From Pseudidiomarina indica (GTDB lineage: Bacteria > Pseudomonadota > Gammaproteobacteria > Enterobacterales > Alteromonadaceae), in assembly GCA_029279945.1 (NCBI GenBank), contig JAJUHK010000004.1:62001-126000 (forward strand): a DNA stretch of 64,000 bases, given 5' to 3'. Of this stretch, positions 48,894-60,330 are shown piece by piece. Position 1 is the stretch's first letter. The number at the start of each line of letters is the position of its first letter. A model generated the notes under the pieces. The model was not told the DNA's origin and made no database searches. It worked only from the letters and a program-made list of their open reading frames with translations. Made by a program: the position numbers and the translations under genes.

Positions 48894-49858
48894 CGTTGCT
48901 GGTTCAACCACGGATAAATTATGTCATGCAGCTCGCCATTTATAATGGTGAGTAAGAAATGGTGCCGCTGCGGTAATTCCTTAATAGTCACCGAGCTTGA
49001 TTGCAGCGGCATATAATAATCGTAGGGAGCTACCGGATCAGCGTTACTCGCAATGATTAACGTCGGTACGCGAAAATCCTCCAGCAACTGGTGTATATCT
49101 AATTCTCTGGCATCAATGCCCCGCTTCGCTAGGGTATTACGAACCCCTTCGCGCACTGAGTCATCACCAATAATTTTGCTGAGTCGGCGGAAACTCATTT
49201 TGGCGACTTCAGCAGCGGCGTCTTCAAACTGCCGCATTGGACCAAACAGTACGATCCCACTAATATCATCGCGTTGCTTCGCCAAATGAACTGCGGCAAC
49301 CGCCCCCATCGAATAGCCAGAAATATACAGCGGATGCGGCCGTTCACGCGCAGGTAAGGAATCAATCAACGCGAGTAGCACGTCAACATCTTCTACGCCA
49401 AATCCAGGTTCATCATGAGTTGACGCACCATGACCTTTCAAGTCTGGCACTATCACATGAAAACCCAAAAACCGATAGTAATTTGCCAACCACAACATGG
49501 CTTCCTTACTACCACCGTATCCATGTAATAAAATCATGGTGCCGCGATGCACTTCAGGGACTTGGTCCCGATCCAAGGTTAAGTCATAGGTGAGGGTATC
49601 GTTGCTTGCGACCACACTAAAATCAAATTCATAGGACTCAAGTTCAAGGTTATCTGGTGCATAGATATAGCCAGTACACCCTTCTAGATAAGGCATACAA
49701 AACTGCCGGATCTGCCCGCCTGCTTCTTTGACCGCTTCTTCAACACCTGTATAGGTAATACCACTATGAGCACGGCTCGATAAAGTCATTTCAACGTATG
49801 TTGCACACCCCTGCAAACAGGCCAGTAAAAATAAACCAATCCCTATTGTGCGTTTCAT
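48887..49858 (-). CDS. alpha/beta-hydrolase lipoprotein
   Basis: 323 residues. A lipoprotein signal peptide (MKRTIGIGLFLLACLQGC, lipobox LQGC) precedes an alpha/beta-hydrolase fold. Seen are the oxyanion-hole ILLHGYGGSKE, the nucleophile elbow GYSMGA, the acid in SNADPVAPYD and the catalytic His in QRHHFLL. The family includes lysophospholipase-like esterases; substrate unknown. Envelope attachment is inferred from the lipobox. It is convergent with the M48 peptidase gene and divergent from yajQ. Confidence 0.87.
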   Translation of the reverse strand: MKRTIGIGLFLLACLQGCATYVEMTLSSRAHSGITYTGVEEAVKEAGGQIRQFCMPYLEGCTGYIYAPDNLELESYEFDFSVVASNDTLTYDLTLDRDQVPEVHRGTMILLHGYGGSKEAMLWLANYYRFLGFHVIVPDLKGHGASTHDEPGFGVEDVDVLLALIDSLPARERPHPLYISGYSMGAVAAVHLAKQRDDISGIVLFGPMRQFEDAAAEVAKMSFRRLSKIIGDDSVREGVRNTLAKRGIDARELDIHQLLEDFRVPTLIIASNADPVAPYDYYMPLQSSSVTIKELPQRHHFLLTIINGELHDIIYPWLNQQRQ

Positions 49859-49985
49859 TTGTATCCTCAGTAATGAATTTGTAGTGGCAGTGCGTTATTG
49901 CGCTATCGGCTGATGATACCACGTCTATTTTGCGCACCAATAGTCTTTACACGGTGAAATAAAGGCTTCTTCGACCGTGAATTTT

Positions 49986-50014
49986 TTGTATAACAACGCA
50001 GTACCTGCGATAAT
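49986..50014 (+). promoter_or_regulatory. sigma-70 promoter of yajQ
   Basis: TTGTAT (49986-49991), a 17-base spacer, and GATAAT (50009-50014) preceded by TGC, giving an extended -10. The expected transcript start is about 40 bases before the yajQ ATG. Confidence 0.6.
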
Positions 50015-50058
50015 CTCAAGCAGCACTTAGTAAACCGAGTTAAGATGAGCGAATTACC

Positions 50059-50544
50059 ATGCCAAGTTTTGATATTGTTTCAGAAATCAACAAAGTAGAA
50101 CTGCGTAACGCGGTTGATAACGCCTCGCGTGAACTTGCCACCCGCTTTGATTTTCGGGGCGTTGAGGCGAGTATTGAACTACAAGACTTAACCGTGACCT
50201 TAACCTCAGAATCTGAGTTCCAAGTCCGTCAATTACAAGATATTTTCAGCAACCACTGCGCCAAACGTAATATCAGCATGGCTGGCATAGATATACCTGA
50301 TACACCAACTCACAGTGGTAAGACGTATTCATTAGCCTTGACCTTTAAGCAGGGTATTGACCAGCCACTTGCTAAAGAAATCATCAAAAAAATTAAAGAT
50401 AGTAAGTTGAAAGTTCAAGCATCAATTCAGGGTGATAAAATTCGTGTCAACGGCAAGAAGCGAGACGATTTGCAAGAGACCATTGCCCTATTGCGGCAAG
50501 CTGATATTGAGTTACCGCTGCAATTTGAAAATTTCCGTGATTAA
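50059..50544 (+). CDS. yajQ: YajQ family nucleotide-binding protein
   Basis: 161 residues, close to the family norm of about 163. The N-terminus [22 protein letters not shown] and the segments ATRFDFRG and [24 protein letters not shown] are diagnostic of YajQ (UPF0234), built of two ferredoxin-like domains. Members bind nucleotides, and the Xanthomonas member binds cyclic di-GMP; the role here is not known. The dGTPase-like gene starts about 25 bases later on the same strand, so they are probably co-transcribed. Confidence 0.94.
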   Translation: MPSFDIVSEINKVELRNAVDNASRELATRFDFRGVEASIELQDLTVTLTSESEFQVRQLQDIFSNHCAKRNISMAGIDIPDTPTHSGKTYSLALTFKQGIDQPLAKEIIKKIKDSKLKVQASIQGDKIRVNGKKRDDLQETIALLRQADIELPLQFENFRD

Positions 50545-50568
50545 ACCATCACTGTAAGGATGCAATCG

Positions 50569-51858
50569 ATGACGACACACTGGCAACAACGACGGTCTAA
50601 AATACCACTACAACGCCCGGGAGATTTACGCACCCCATGGCAGCGAGACCGTGCTCGTGTTCTGCATTCTGCAGCGTTCCGTCGATTGCAATCCAAAACC
50701 CAGATCATGAACGTGGGCGAAAATGATTTTTATCGTACGCGTCTCACCCATAGTTTAGAAGCAGCACAAATCGGTGCATCGTTGATCAATCAGCTCCAGC
50801 AGGTCTGTACTGACATTGAAGTAGCCCACTTACCCGACTGGAACTTGATGGAAACACTGTGTTTAGCACATGACATCGGGCATCCCCCGTTTGGCCATGG
50901 TGGTGAAGCAGCGCTGCACTATAAAATGTTGTCATCTGGCGGTTTTGAAGGTAATGGCCAAACCTTTCGGATTGTCGGCAAGCTCGAAGCATACCACCCT
51001 CAACATGGGATGGACTTAACCCGCCGAACGTTGCTGGGCTTACTGAAATATCCAGTACTGATGCCAGCACTTACCGCGCCAGATACCCCTAAACCAACAG
51101 GTAGCTTGAATCGTTGGAAGCCGCCCAAAGCACTTTTTCAATGCGATGCCGATTTGCTTGATTGGGTGTTAGCACCATTGTCGACTAATGATCGTGCCTT
51201 GTTTCAAACCGTCGAGCAACTACCGCAAGCACCATGGCAAAAGTCACGCTATAAGTCGCTCGATGCCTCACTGATGGAATTGGCTGATGATATCGCCTAT
51301 GGCGTTCATGATTTAGAAGATGCAGTCGTCACCGGTACCTTAAGTGCAGCCCAATGGTACTCGCATGTTGACGCCGTTATCGCACAATTGCCTGCAGATT
51401 TAGCCAAGCTCATGGAACAACTGAGTGAGCAACTCTTTGCTCGCGAGCATCACCTACGGAAAAATGCTATTGGTGCCTTAGTTAATATCTTCGTCACCAC
51501 AGTGCGTTTGGAAGAAGTCTTGCCCGCTGCGCAAGAGCCATTAATACGCTATAACGCGACCTTACCAGAAGCTGAAGCCTTTTTACTAAAAAGCTTGAAA
51601 GATGTGGTGTTTGAGCACGTCATCAATGATCCAGCCATTCAGCAACTACGATTCCGCAGTCAAAATATGCTGTTCGATCTGTTTAGCGCATTACAGACTG
51701 ATCCACTGCGCTTGTTACCACGTAACACCCAGGAACGTTGGCGCAAAGCTTATGAAGAGCTGGGGCAAGTGGCTGCCGATCGCGCGTTGTGTGATTATGT
51801 AGCAGGCATGACCGACGACTACGCTGAACGCATGTACCGCAACCTATTTGTTGTTTAA
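50569..51858 (+). CDS. dGTPase-like HD-domain nucleotide triphosphohydrolase
   Basis: 429 residues of the HD-superfamily deoxyguanosinetriphosphate triphosphohydrolase-like family. Motifs: RVLHSAAFRRLQSKTQ, RTRLTHSLEAAQIG (first His), CLAHDIGHPPFGHGGE (HD) and ELADDIAYGVHDLEDAV (final Asp). The enzyme type splits dNTPs into nucleoside and triphosphate. ATG 50560 overlaps the TAAGGA ribosome-binding site; ATG 50569, 8 bases past it, is the better start. Substrate preference (dGTP or several dNTPs) is open. Confidence 0.92.
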   Translation: MTTHWQQRRSKIPLQRPGDLRTPWQRDRARVLHSAAFRRLQSKTQIMNVGENDFYRTRLTHSLEAAQIGASLINQLQQVCTDIEVAHLPDWNLMETLCLAHDIGHPPFGHGGEAALHYKMLSSGGFEGNGQTFRIVGKLEAYHPQHGMDLTRRTLLGLLKYPVLMPALTAPDTPKPTGSLNRWKPPKALFQCDADLLDWVLAPLSTNDRALFQTVEQLPQAPWQKSRYKSLDASLMELADDIAYGVHDLEDAVVTGTLSAAQWYSHVDAVIAQLPADLAKLMEQLSEQLFAREHHLRKNAIGALVNIFVTTVRLEEVLPAAQEPLIRYNATLPEAEAFLLKSLKDVVFEHVINDPAIQQLRFRSQNMLFDLFSALQTDPLRLLPRNTQERWRKAYEELGQVAADRALCDYVAGMTDDYAERMYRNLFVV

Positions 51859-51869
51859 CCTCAATCAAA

Positions 51870-52865
51870 TCAAGGGTTTTCTTTATTAAAACAACAGTCT
51901 TTGGCAATTTCGAAACTTCGTAAACGCTGCTCATGATCATAGGCATGGCAGGTTAACATCACTTCATCTACCCCTGTTGCCGCCACAAAATCACGTAGGT
52001 ATTGATGCACCTGCTCAGCGGTCCCCATCGCCGTGTACTTCAAGGCATGATTCGCTGCAGCCAATGCTGCAGGGTCAACACGGTTTTCAATATCATCGAC
52101 AGGCGCTGCTAATGGCCCTGGATTTCCTTGGCGCAAGGCGATAAATTGCAGCTGCATCGAGCTTTTCAAGCGTTTCGCAGCTTGCTCACTATCCGCAGCA
52201 AACACATTAATCGCTGCCATAGCATAAGGTTTCTCGAGGTATTGCGAAGGCTTAAAGTTCGCCCGATAAGCCTCCAGTGCCACCTGCAGATAATCGGGGG
52301 CAAAATGCGAGGCAAACGCGTAAGGTAACCCTAAATGAGCGGCTAATTGGGCACCGAATAAACTTGAGCTAAGAATCCATACCGGCACTTTACTGCCCAT
52401 GCCCGGCACCGCTTTAATGGCTTGACCGGGCTTTGGATCATCTAGATATGCCAACAATTCTTGCACATCATTGGGGAAACTATCAGCACTCTCGTACGTA
52501 CGCCGTAACGCTCGAAGTGTGGCACCATCAGTACCTGGAGCTCGACCTAACCCTAGGTCAACACGGTTTGGAAATAGTGCAGCTAACGTACCAAACTGTT
52601 CCGCCACAATTAAGGGCGCGTGATTGGGTAACATGATGCCACCAGCGCCAATGCGAATAGTTTTGGTGTGAGCGCCTACATACGCCAATGCAACGGCGGT
52701 TGCAGCACTCGCAATACCTGTCATGTTGTGATGTTCTGCCATCCAAAATCGATGATATCCCCAGCGCTCGGCGTGTTGTGCCAACTCAACTGAATGTCGC
52801 AGCGATTCACCCGCATGACTGCCTTCAGTTATTGGGGCTAAATCTAATATAGAGAGTATTGCCAC
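51870..52865 (-). CDS. LLM class flavin-dependent oxidoreductase (luciferase-like)
   Basis: 331 residues of the bacterial luciferase-like monooxygenase superfamily, of the single-component YhbW-like type. Seen are [42 protein letters not shown] at the N-terminus (quoted only as a landmark: key pieces are RFWMAEHH and [12 protein letters not shown]) and [13 protein letters not shown]. It uses reduced flavin and oxygen on an unknown substrate. The start is GTG 52865 with AAGGAA about 6 bases upstream. It converges with the dGTPase-like gene. Confidence 0.88.
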   Translation of the reverse strand: MAILSILDLAPITEGSHAGESLRHSVELAQHAERWGYHRFWMAEHHNMTGIASAATAVALAYVGAHTKTIRIGAGGIMLPNHAPLIVAEQFGTLAALFPNRVDLGLGRAPGTDGATLRALRRTYESADSFPNDVQELLAYLDDPKPGQAIKAVPGMGSKVPVWILSSSLFGAQLAAHLGLPYAFASHFAPDYLQVALEAYRANFKPSQYLEKPYAMAAINVFAADSEQAAKRLKSSMQLQFIALRQGNPGPLAAPVDDIENRVDPAALAAANHALKYTAMGTAEQVHQYLRDFVAATGVDEVMLTCHAYDHEQRLRSFEIAKDCCFNKENP

Positions 52866-52949
52866 AACCGTTCCTTAAACTACAGTTTGATGAAATATGG
52901 TAGTATGTTAACAAAATCGGCCAAGAAAAGATAAATGAAGGAATAATCA

Positions 52950-53405
52950 ATGCAGTATTGGCTCATGAAAACCGAACCTGAAGAATGCAGTATTGATGAC
53001 TTTGCAAAAGACCCCAGTGCCGTCATCATGTGGGATGGCGTACGCAACTACCAAGCCCGTAACTTTATGCGCACTATGGCCATTGGTGATGAGGTCTTTA
53101 TCTACCACTCTCGCTGCGCCAATATAGGGATTGCTGGTATTGTGCGGGTGACACGGATGGCTTATCCCGACCCAACACAGTTTGATACCAACGCCCCTTA
53201 TTTTGACCCTAAGAGCACCCCTGATAAGCCGCGCTGGGACGCCGTTGACTTACAATTTGTGCGTAAATTCACTCGCGTCATTGCACTAGATGAATTAAAG
53301 AATGAACCAGCGCTAGCGAACAATCCGGTGGTAAGAAAAGGCAATCGCCTTAGTGTGATTCCAGTCACCAAAGATGAACGGGATGCTATTTTAGCTTTGC
53401 TTTAA
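52950..53405 (+). CDS. EVE-domain protein
   Basis: 151 residues that form a complete EVE (PUA-like) domain: MQYWLMKTEPEECSIDDF at the start, then MWDGVRNYQARNFMRTM, GDEVFIYHS and IAGIVRV. EVE domains bind modified bases in RNA or DNA, and the human thymocyte nuclear protein 1 is a relative. The role in bacteria is not settled. AAGGAA lies about 9 bases before the ATG. Its last 15 bases overlap the relic GGDEF coding sequence on the other strand. Confidence 0.92.
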   Translation: MQYWLMKTEPEECSIDDFAKDPSAVIMWDGVRNYQARNFMRTMAIGDEVFIYHSRCANIGIAGIVRVTRMAYPDPTQFDTNAPYFDPKSTPDKPRWDAVDLQFVRKFTRVIALDELKNEPALANNPVVRKGNRLSVIPVTKDERDAILALL

Positions 53406-53537
53406 GTGCGCGCAATTACGCCCATGTACCTTGCAATAATACAGCGCATCATCAGCCATTTTGAGCAGACGCTCTGCGCTGTATTCACCACTGTTCAACA
53501 CACCAACGCCACCACATCCGACGCTCGTCGCGCTCAT
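53391..53537 (-). pseudogene. relic of a GGDEF (diguanylate cyclase) domain C-terminus
   Basis: A 48-codon minus-strand frame reads SATSVGCGGVGVL, then GEYSAERLLKMADDALYYCK and VHGRNCAHLK before a stop. This is the typical end of a GGDEF domain, where an (S)IGVA strand is followed by LLxxADxALYxAKxxGRN. The catalytic GGDEF signature and everything before it are missing, and an in-frame stop lies just upstream of the only ATG. The stop falls inside the EVE gene, so the fragment is probably what remains after deletion of a larger gene. Not expected to be functional. Confidence 0.7.
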
Positions 53538-53655
53538 TTAAAATAGGCACCAAAAACGTGCGAAACAAGTTTAATTCAGCTCCGTGATAATTAGCTCCGC
53601 TTCATATATTTGGCACAACTTTACTTTTTTGCCAATTGAATTTAATTCATACCTT

Positions 53656-54536
53656 CTATTCGTCGGTGGTACGGTAACGCACATGCCCGATAAAACTACG
53701 AGCGACAGGACCCAATACTTCCGCATCACGGAAGTTTAAATAGAAGTTATTAGAGCGGGTAGCACCACGCTGCAGCTGAATCGGCACCAATTGCCCATAC
53801 TGCAAATGCTCTGCGATAGAACGCTGCGGCAACCACGCAAAGCCAAGGTTGTTCTGAATCAATTCAATGGATGTCGCTAGATGGGTCACCGTCCAACGCT
53901 GTTCGGAGCCAAGCCAACCTACATCGGTTTTGCTATCAACACCCGAATCGCGTAGCACAATTTGGCGATGATGCTTCAAATCTTGTGGGGAGACATTCGA
54001 TTTGTGCGCCAATGGATGTTCCGCACCACACACAGCGATAAAATTGATGCGACAAATATCCTCACTCAACTCATTGGCAAGCGTAAATGGCGAAATCGCG
54101 ATATCTGCCATCCCTTTATTGAGAAGCTCATTAGCCCCCGTTAAAATAGTTTCGATGACTTCCATATGGACCAATGGAAACTCGTCTGACACGGCAACCA
54201 ACGATTGATACAACACGTCTTTGGGGAAAGCTTCATCAACGGCAACGGTGAGCCGTGATTCGACGCCCTGTTTTAGGTTCTGTGCAACGTTCTCAAAACG
54301 TTCAGCTTCAGCAAGCAGATAATTGACACGCCGAAGTAATTGCTCACCCACCTGAGTTAACCGAGTTTTCCGGCCTTGCACCTCGACTAAAGTCACCCCA
54401 AGCACATCTTCCAGCTTAGACCTGCATGATGCACGGTGGATTGACTTTTATGAATGTGATCGGCAGCCTGTTGGAAACCGCCAAAATCAGCGACAGCTTT
54501 AAACATTCGCCATTGCTCTATGGTTGAACGTGCCAC
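53656..54536 (-). pseudogene. LysR-type transcriptional regulator with a frameshift in the HTH region
   Basis: From GTG 54536 (with GAGGA upstream) one frame reads VARSTIEQWRMFKAVADFGGFQQAADHIHKSQSTVHHA, a LysR helix-turn-helix (quoted as landmarks: EQWRMFKAVADFGG and SQSTVHHA). Near 54418-54424 the frame changes, and the remainder continues as SKLEDVLGVTLVEVQGRKTRLTQ in another frame (landmark: SKLEDVLGV), through a full effector-binding domain to 53656. The total, 881 bases, is one short of a multiple of three, so a single lost base explains it. With the base restored it would be about 293 residues. A sequencing error is the main alternative. The target is unknown; it lies downstream of katG but does not look like OxyR. 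Confidence 0.8.
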
Positions 54537-54584
54537 CTAACTCATCCTCGCAACTAAAACTAATCAACAACCGATCAATGACAT

Positions 54585-54613
54585 AAAAAAGGGAGCTTGT
54601 CGCTCCCTTTTTG
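54585..54613 (-). terminator. Rho-independent terminator after katG
   Basis: GGGAGC/GCTCCC with a 5-base loop is flanked by A5-6 and T5, so it works in either direction. It begins about 14 bases after the katG stop on the minus strand and separates katG from the LysR gene. Confidence 0.88.
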
Positions 54614-54626
54614 TCATCTAACTAGG

Positions 54627-56888
<2,262 letters not shown>

Positions 56889-56981
56889 CTATAGTAGGAA
56901 TACTCGATTTCGCTAGCCAGGCGGTAACTAAAAAATTCGATTAGGGTAATAGAGTCTATTGATTTACAGGTAAAAAATTAA

Positions 56982-57416
56982 CTATTTCCCGTATTTTAGG
57001 TAAGCCATCAGAGCTTCACGGTCAGCTTCTTTCGAAAGGCCGATGTAGGGCATACACATGTCGGGAATCATCTGCTGCGGTGTTTCAATCCATTGTGCGA
57101 GTGTCGCTTCATCCCACACAATATGGGCGTAGTCATTCAGGTATTCAGGGAAAGCATAACCGTCGACCTGGCCGAGTGGTCGGCCGATAACGTTGGCCAA
57201 ATGCGGACCAAAAAATTGGCTTTTGTCGGGATCCATACTGTGACACGCAGCACAACGGTACTTAAATACTTTGGCGCCACGCTCAATCAATTCTGGATCA
57301 AAACGCACTGTGGGTAACTCATTGACTGGGGTTGTTGTTACAGATTGACAGCCCACTACGGCAAATGCCATCAGTAACACACCGAAAAAACTGCTCCTGA
57401 TCACAACATTCCTCAT
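56982..57416 (-). CDS. lipoprotein c-type cytochrome
   Basis: 144 residues. A lipoprotein signal (RSSFFGVLLMAFAVVGC) precedes one haem c domain with the binding motif CAACH and a likely axial Met in MIPDMCMPYIGL. The class I fold is supported by FGPHLANVIGRPLG and the C-terminal LMAYLKYG helix. It probably sits on the periplasmic side and passes electrons. Being directly upstream of the exported KatG, it may be an electron donor to it, or the pair may only share stress regulation; this is inference. The ribosome-binding site is weak. Confidence 0.88.
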   Translation of the reverse strand: MRNVVIRSSFFGVLLMAFAVVGCQSVTTTPVNELPTVRFDPELIERGAKVFKYRCAACHSMDPDKSQFFGPHLANVIGRPLGQVDGYAFPEYLNDYAHIVWDEATLAQWIETPQQMIPDMCMPYIGLSKEADREALMAYLKYGK

Positions 57417-57537
57417 TCTCAGCTCAGTGAACGGTGCTATTATATCGTATCATTCGCGTAAGCTCGATAATCCCACTAGAATTATGCGTACTTTGCTTCA
57501 AACTGGTTCAATATTAACGTGATTTGACGAGAACAAG

Positions 57538-58167
57538 ATGCCATTACATGTCATTCAACATCCACTGGTGCAACACAAGCTTGGTCTGATGCGTGAGGCG
57601 AGCATCTCCACCAAAGCATTTCGCGAATTAACAAATGAAATGGGGACATTTCTAACCTATGAGGCGACCCAAGATTTCCCATTAGAACGCCACACCATCA
57701 CCAATAGGAGTGGTTATCTAATTGAAATTAAACGTGTAAAAGGTAAAAAGGTCACCTTGGTGCCAATCCTAAGAGCAGGTTTAGGCATGTTAGGCGGGGT
57801 TTCGGATTTGATCCCAAACGCCAAAATTAGCATGGTGGGTTTGTATCGTGATGAAGAAACCTTGCAACCGGAGTCTTATTTTGAACGCTTAGTACACGAT
57901 ATCGATCAACGTACTGCGTTAGTGTTGGACCCCATGCTCGCCACCGGCGGCTCCATGGTCGCCACCATTGAGCTACTGAAACGCCATGGCTGCACCGATA
58001 TTCGGGTTTTATCTATTATCGCAGCACCCGAAGGTGTGGATAAAGTACTTAATGCGCACCCGGATATCCACATTTATGTCGCTGCAGTGGATTCACATTT
58101 GGATGAAAATGGCTATATTGTGCCCGGTTTAGGCGATGCGGGTGACAAGATTTTTGGCACCCGTTAA
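57538..58167 (+). CDS. upp: uracil phosphoribosyltransferase
   Basis: 209 residues, near the E. coli length of 208. It salvages uracil to UMP with phosphoribosyl pyrophosphate. Seen are the N-terminus [28 protein letters not shown] and the PRPP-binding loop [11 protein letters not shown], ending with the uracil-binding [15 protein letters not shown]. No uraA permease gene follows, unlike in E. coli. Confidence 0.97.
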   Translation: MPLHVIQHPLVQHKLGLMREASISTKAFRELTNEMGTFLTYEATQDFPLERHTITNRSGYLIEIKRVKGKKVTLVPILRAGLGMLGGVSDLIPNAKISMVGLYRDEETLQPESYFERLVHDIDQRTALVLDPMLATGGSMVATIELLKRHGCTDIRVLSIIAAPEGVDKVLNAHPDIHIYVAAVDSHLDENGYIVPGLGDAGDKIFGTR

Positions 58168-58182
58168 TCTGTAACGACTGAG

Positions 58183-59421
58183 TTATTGTTGCAGCAGTGG
58201 TGCTAACACAGCTCCATCGCCATCAATCTCACTCATCAATTCCAGCCCCAGCAACTGCGCTACGAACGGGTAAATATGGATGTTGCTGAAGCGGGTTAGC
58301 GCCACATCGGTGCGAATGCCTGCGCCCGCTACGATAAAGATACCATCCATTTCACGGCTAGAATGGTAGCCGTGAGTGCCTCCATCACGACGTTGCGCAG
58401 GTGGTGCCTGGGTAAAAGTGACCGGCGCTTGCGTACCTAAGACAATTGCCGCCTGACGAGGGCTAGGGGTAACCCCAAGAGTAGCCAGCTGTTGCGCTGA
58501 CTCGACCTGATAACGACCACGTGCCTGCTGCTGTAACCGCTCGCGTACCGCTTCTATATGCGCAGCAGTGGTCGATGGTTTTGCGTACAGCAACAGCCGT
58601 GTTTGTGCATTCACGATTTCAAATTGATCAGCAGGAATATTGAGAGCATCAACTGCAATCATGTCCTTCGCTGTAATTGCTGACATCCCGTGGTCTGAAA
58701 CTAATATCAGCGTCACCGGTATCGTTACTTCTTTTTGAATACGCCGCCATAATTCGCCAATCAATTCATCAACGTGTGCTACTGCTTTGCGCACTTGTAC
58801 CGATTCTGGCCCAAACCGATGACCCATGGTATCAACTATAGAGAAGTAGCCTAACACCAGCCGTGGGCGAGCTGCTTCTGGTAGTTTCAGCCAATCAATC
58901 ATTTGTTGCACACGTTGTCGATTTGGCGCGGGTGTACTGTAATTGTAAAAATAAGTTGGTGTGCGCCCGTTGATACGAGCTTCTGATTCTGGCCAGAAAA
59001 ACGTAGCAGCTTTTACCCCTTGGAATTCTGCCAAGTTCCACAGCGGCACCGTGGTAAGCCAGGTGCTATCTTTCACTCCGTCACCCATGCTGTAATGCTG
59101 TTGTCGTTCAGTATCATAAAAACGGTTATCGACAATACCATGGTTCGCCGGATACTGACCGGTCACAATCGAGAGATGATTGGGGAAAGTTTTAGCCGGA
59201 TAAACCGGTATCAAGCCTTCAGCTCGAACACCCTGGGTAGCAATGCGCGAGATGTTCGGTGCTTCATGTAACTCAAGGTAGTCATGGCGAAAGCCGTCAA
59301 TTGAAATTAATACCACCGCATTGTTATTACGCAGCACCTGGGCGGATGCAACAGATACAACGCCTAATCCCCCAGCAAGAACTATAAAGAATACCGCGAT
59401 TAGTACGGTAAATCGTCTCAT
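58183..59421 (-). CDS. exported nucleotide pyrophosphatase/phosphodiesterase (alkaline phosphatase superfamily)
   Basis: 412 residues. After a signal peptide (MRRFTVLIAVFFIVLAGGLGVVSVASA) the full metal-site set of the NPP family appears: SIDGFRHDY (Asp), the nucleophile Thr in YPAKTFPNH, VDTMGHRFGP (Asp, His), VSDHGMS (Asp, His) and GTHGYHS (His). The family cleaves nucleotide or lipid phosphodiesters. Exported to the periplasm or outside, it may gain phosphate or nucleosides, fitting with upp next door. The converging stop codons are 15 bases apart. Confidence 0.92.
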   Translation of the reverse strand: MRRFTVLIAVFFIVLAGGLGVVSVASAQVLRNNNAVVLISIDGFRHDYLELHEAPNISRIATQGVRAEGLIPVYPAKTFPNHLSIVTGQYPANHGIVDNRFYDTERQQHYSMGDGVKDSTWLTTVPLWNLAEFQGVKAATFFWPESEARINGRTPTYFYNYSTPAPNRQRVQQMIDWLKLPEAARPRLVLGYFSIVDTMGHRFGPESVQVRKAVAHVDELIGELWRRIQKEVTIPVTLILVSDHGMSAITAKDMIAVDALNIPADQFEIVNAQTRLLLYAKPSTTAAHIEAVRERLQQQARGRYQVESAQQLATLGVTPSPRQAAIVLGTQAPVTFTQAPPAQRRDGGTHGYHSSREMDGIFIVAGAGIRTDVALTRFSNIHIYPFVAQLLGLELMSEIDGDGAVLAPLLQQ

Positions 59422-59512
59422 GGCATACTCTCGTTGTTATACTAATAGAACCAATCAGCGTTAAGTTTACCATGGCTTAATGACAAAAAAATGAAAATGC
59501 AGGAGCGTCATC

Positions 59513-60307
59513 ATGAAGCAAATTTTATATATCGCCCACGGCGGTGGCCCTATGCCTCTCCTTGGCGATGCGAGTCACGCAGATATGGTGACGCAATTAC
59601 AAGCCATCACTCAACAAATTCCGTCCCCAAGTGCCATTTTAGTGATCAGTGCGCATTGGGAAACTGATGTCCCCCACGTCACCACAGGCGTTGCTCCTGA
59701 GTTGCTCTATGATTACTATGGATTTCCGCCAGAATCATACGAAATTCAATACCCGTGCCAGGGCTCACCAGAGCTTGCCAATAAAGTCATCAGCGCCGTT
59801 GCCCAAGCCCAATTTTCCGTGCAAGGTGAACCAACGCGCGGCTTTGACCATGGCATGTTCGTACCGCTAAAAATCATGTATCCGGACGCGACGATTCCAT
59901 GCGTGCAGCTGTCGTTATTAAATTCTTTAGATGCGGCAGCGCATATACGCTTAGGGCAAGCACTACAAACCATTGAGCATGATGGTTTGCTGATTTTAGG
60001 GTCAGGCTTCTCATTTCATAATATGCGAGCATTTTTTACCCCAGACCAGGCGTCTGCAAACGAAAAAAATGCAGCTTTTCAGGCGTGGTTAGAAGATGTT
60101 TGTAGCTCAACTACAATCACTGAAACTGAGCGTCAGCAAGCGCTGATTAACTGGTCACAAGCGCCTCATGCACAGTTCTGCCACCCCCGCGAAGAGCATT
60201 TGCTACCCTTACACGTTTGTTATGGGGCGGCCGGCAAAGCCTGTGATGAGGCACTGACCGTGCATGCGCTACACAAAGAGTCGCGCATGTTTTATTGGCG
60301 ACAGTAA
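59513..60307 (+). CDS. ygiD: YgiD-family class III extradiol dioxygenase (4,5-DOPA dioxygenase-like)
   Basis: 264 residues of the LigB superfamily. Metal-binding His residues lie in YIAHGGGP, VISAHWE and GFDHGMFVPL, with ILGSGFSFHNMRAF further on. YgiD in E. coli is a Zn-type enzyme that opens the DOPA ring; the natural substrate here is unknown. The start ATG has AGGAGCG about 6 bases upstream. It converges with the DUF885 gene, and the shared 3' ends lie in a perfect inverted repeat. Confidence 0.9.
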   Translation: MKQILYIAHGGGPMPLLGDASHADMVTQLQAITQQIPSPSAILVISAHWETDVPHVTTGVAPELLYDYYGFPPESYEIQYPCQGSPELANKVISAVAQAQFSVQGEPTRGFDHGMFVPLKIMYPDATIPCVQLSLLNSLDAAAHIRLGQALQTIEHDGLLILGSGFSFHNMRAFFTPDQASANEKNAAFQAWLEDVCSSTTITETERQQALINWSQAPHAQFCHPREEHLLPLHVCYGAAGKACDEALTVHALHKESRMFYWRQ

Positions 60308-60330
60308 GCGCGTCGAAGGGCGCTTACTGT
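60301..60330. terminator. perfect 11-bp inverted repeat covering both stop codons
   Basis: ACAGTAAGCGC and GCGCTTACTGT flank an 8-base loop. The stop codon of the ygiD-like gene (60305-60307) lies in the left arm and that of the DUF885 gene (60324-60326) in the right arm. It is probably a bidirectional terminator, though without T runs. Confidence 0.65.

Noticed and set aside
53656-54536. The LysR gene near katG as OxyR
   Set aside because: It has a Cys pair nearby (in DICRINFIAVCG), but the surrounding sequence does not match the OxyR redox loop, the N-terminus differs from OxyR, and it lies downstream of katG rather than divergent from it.
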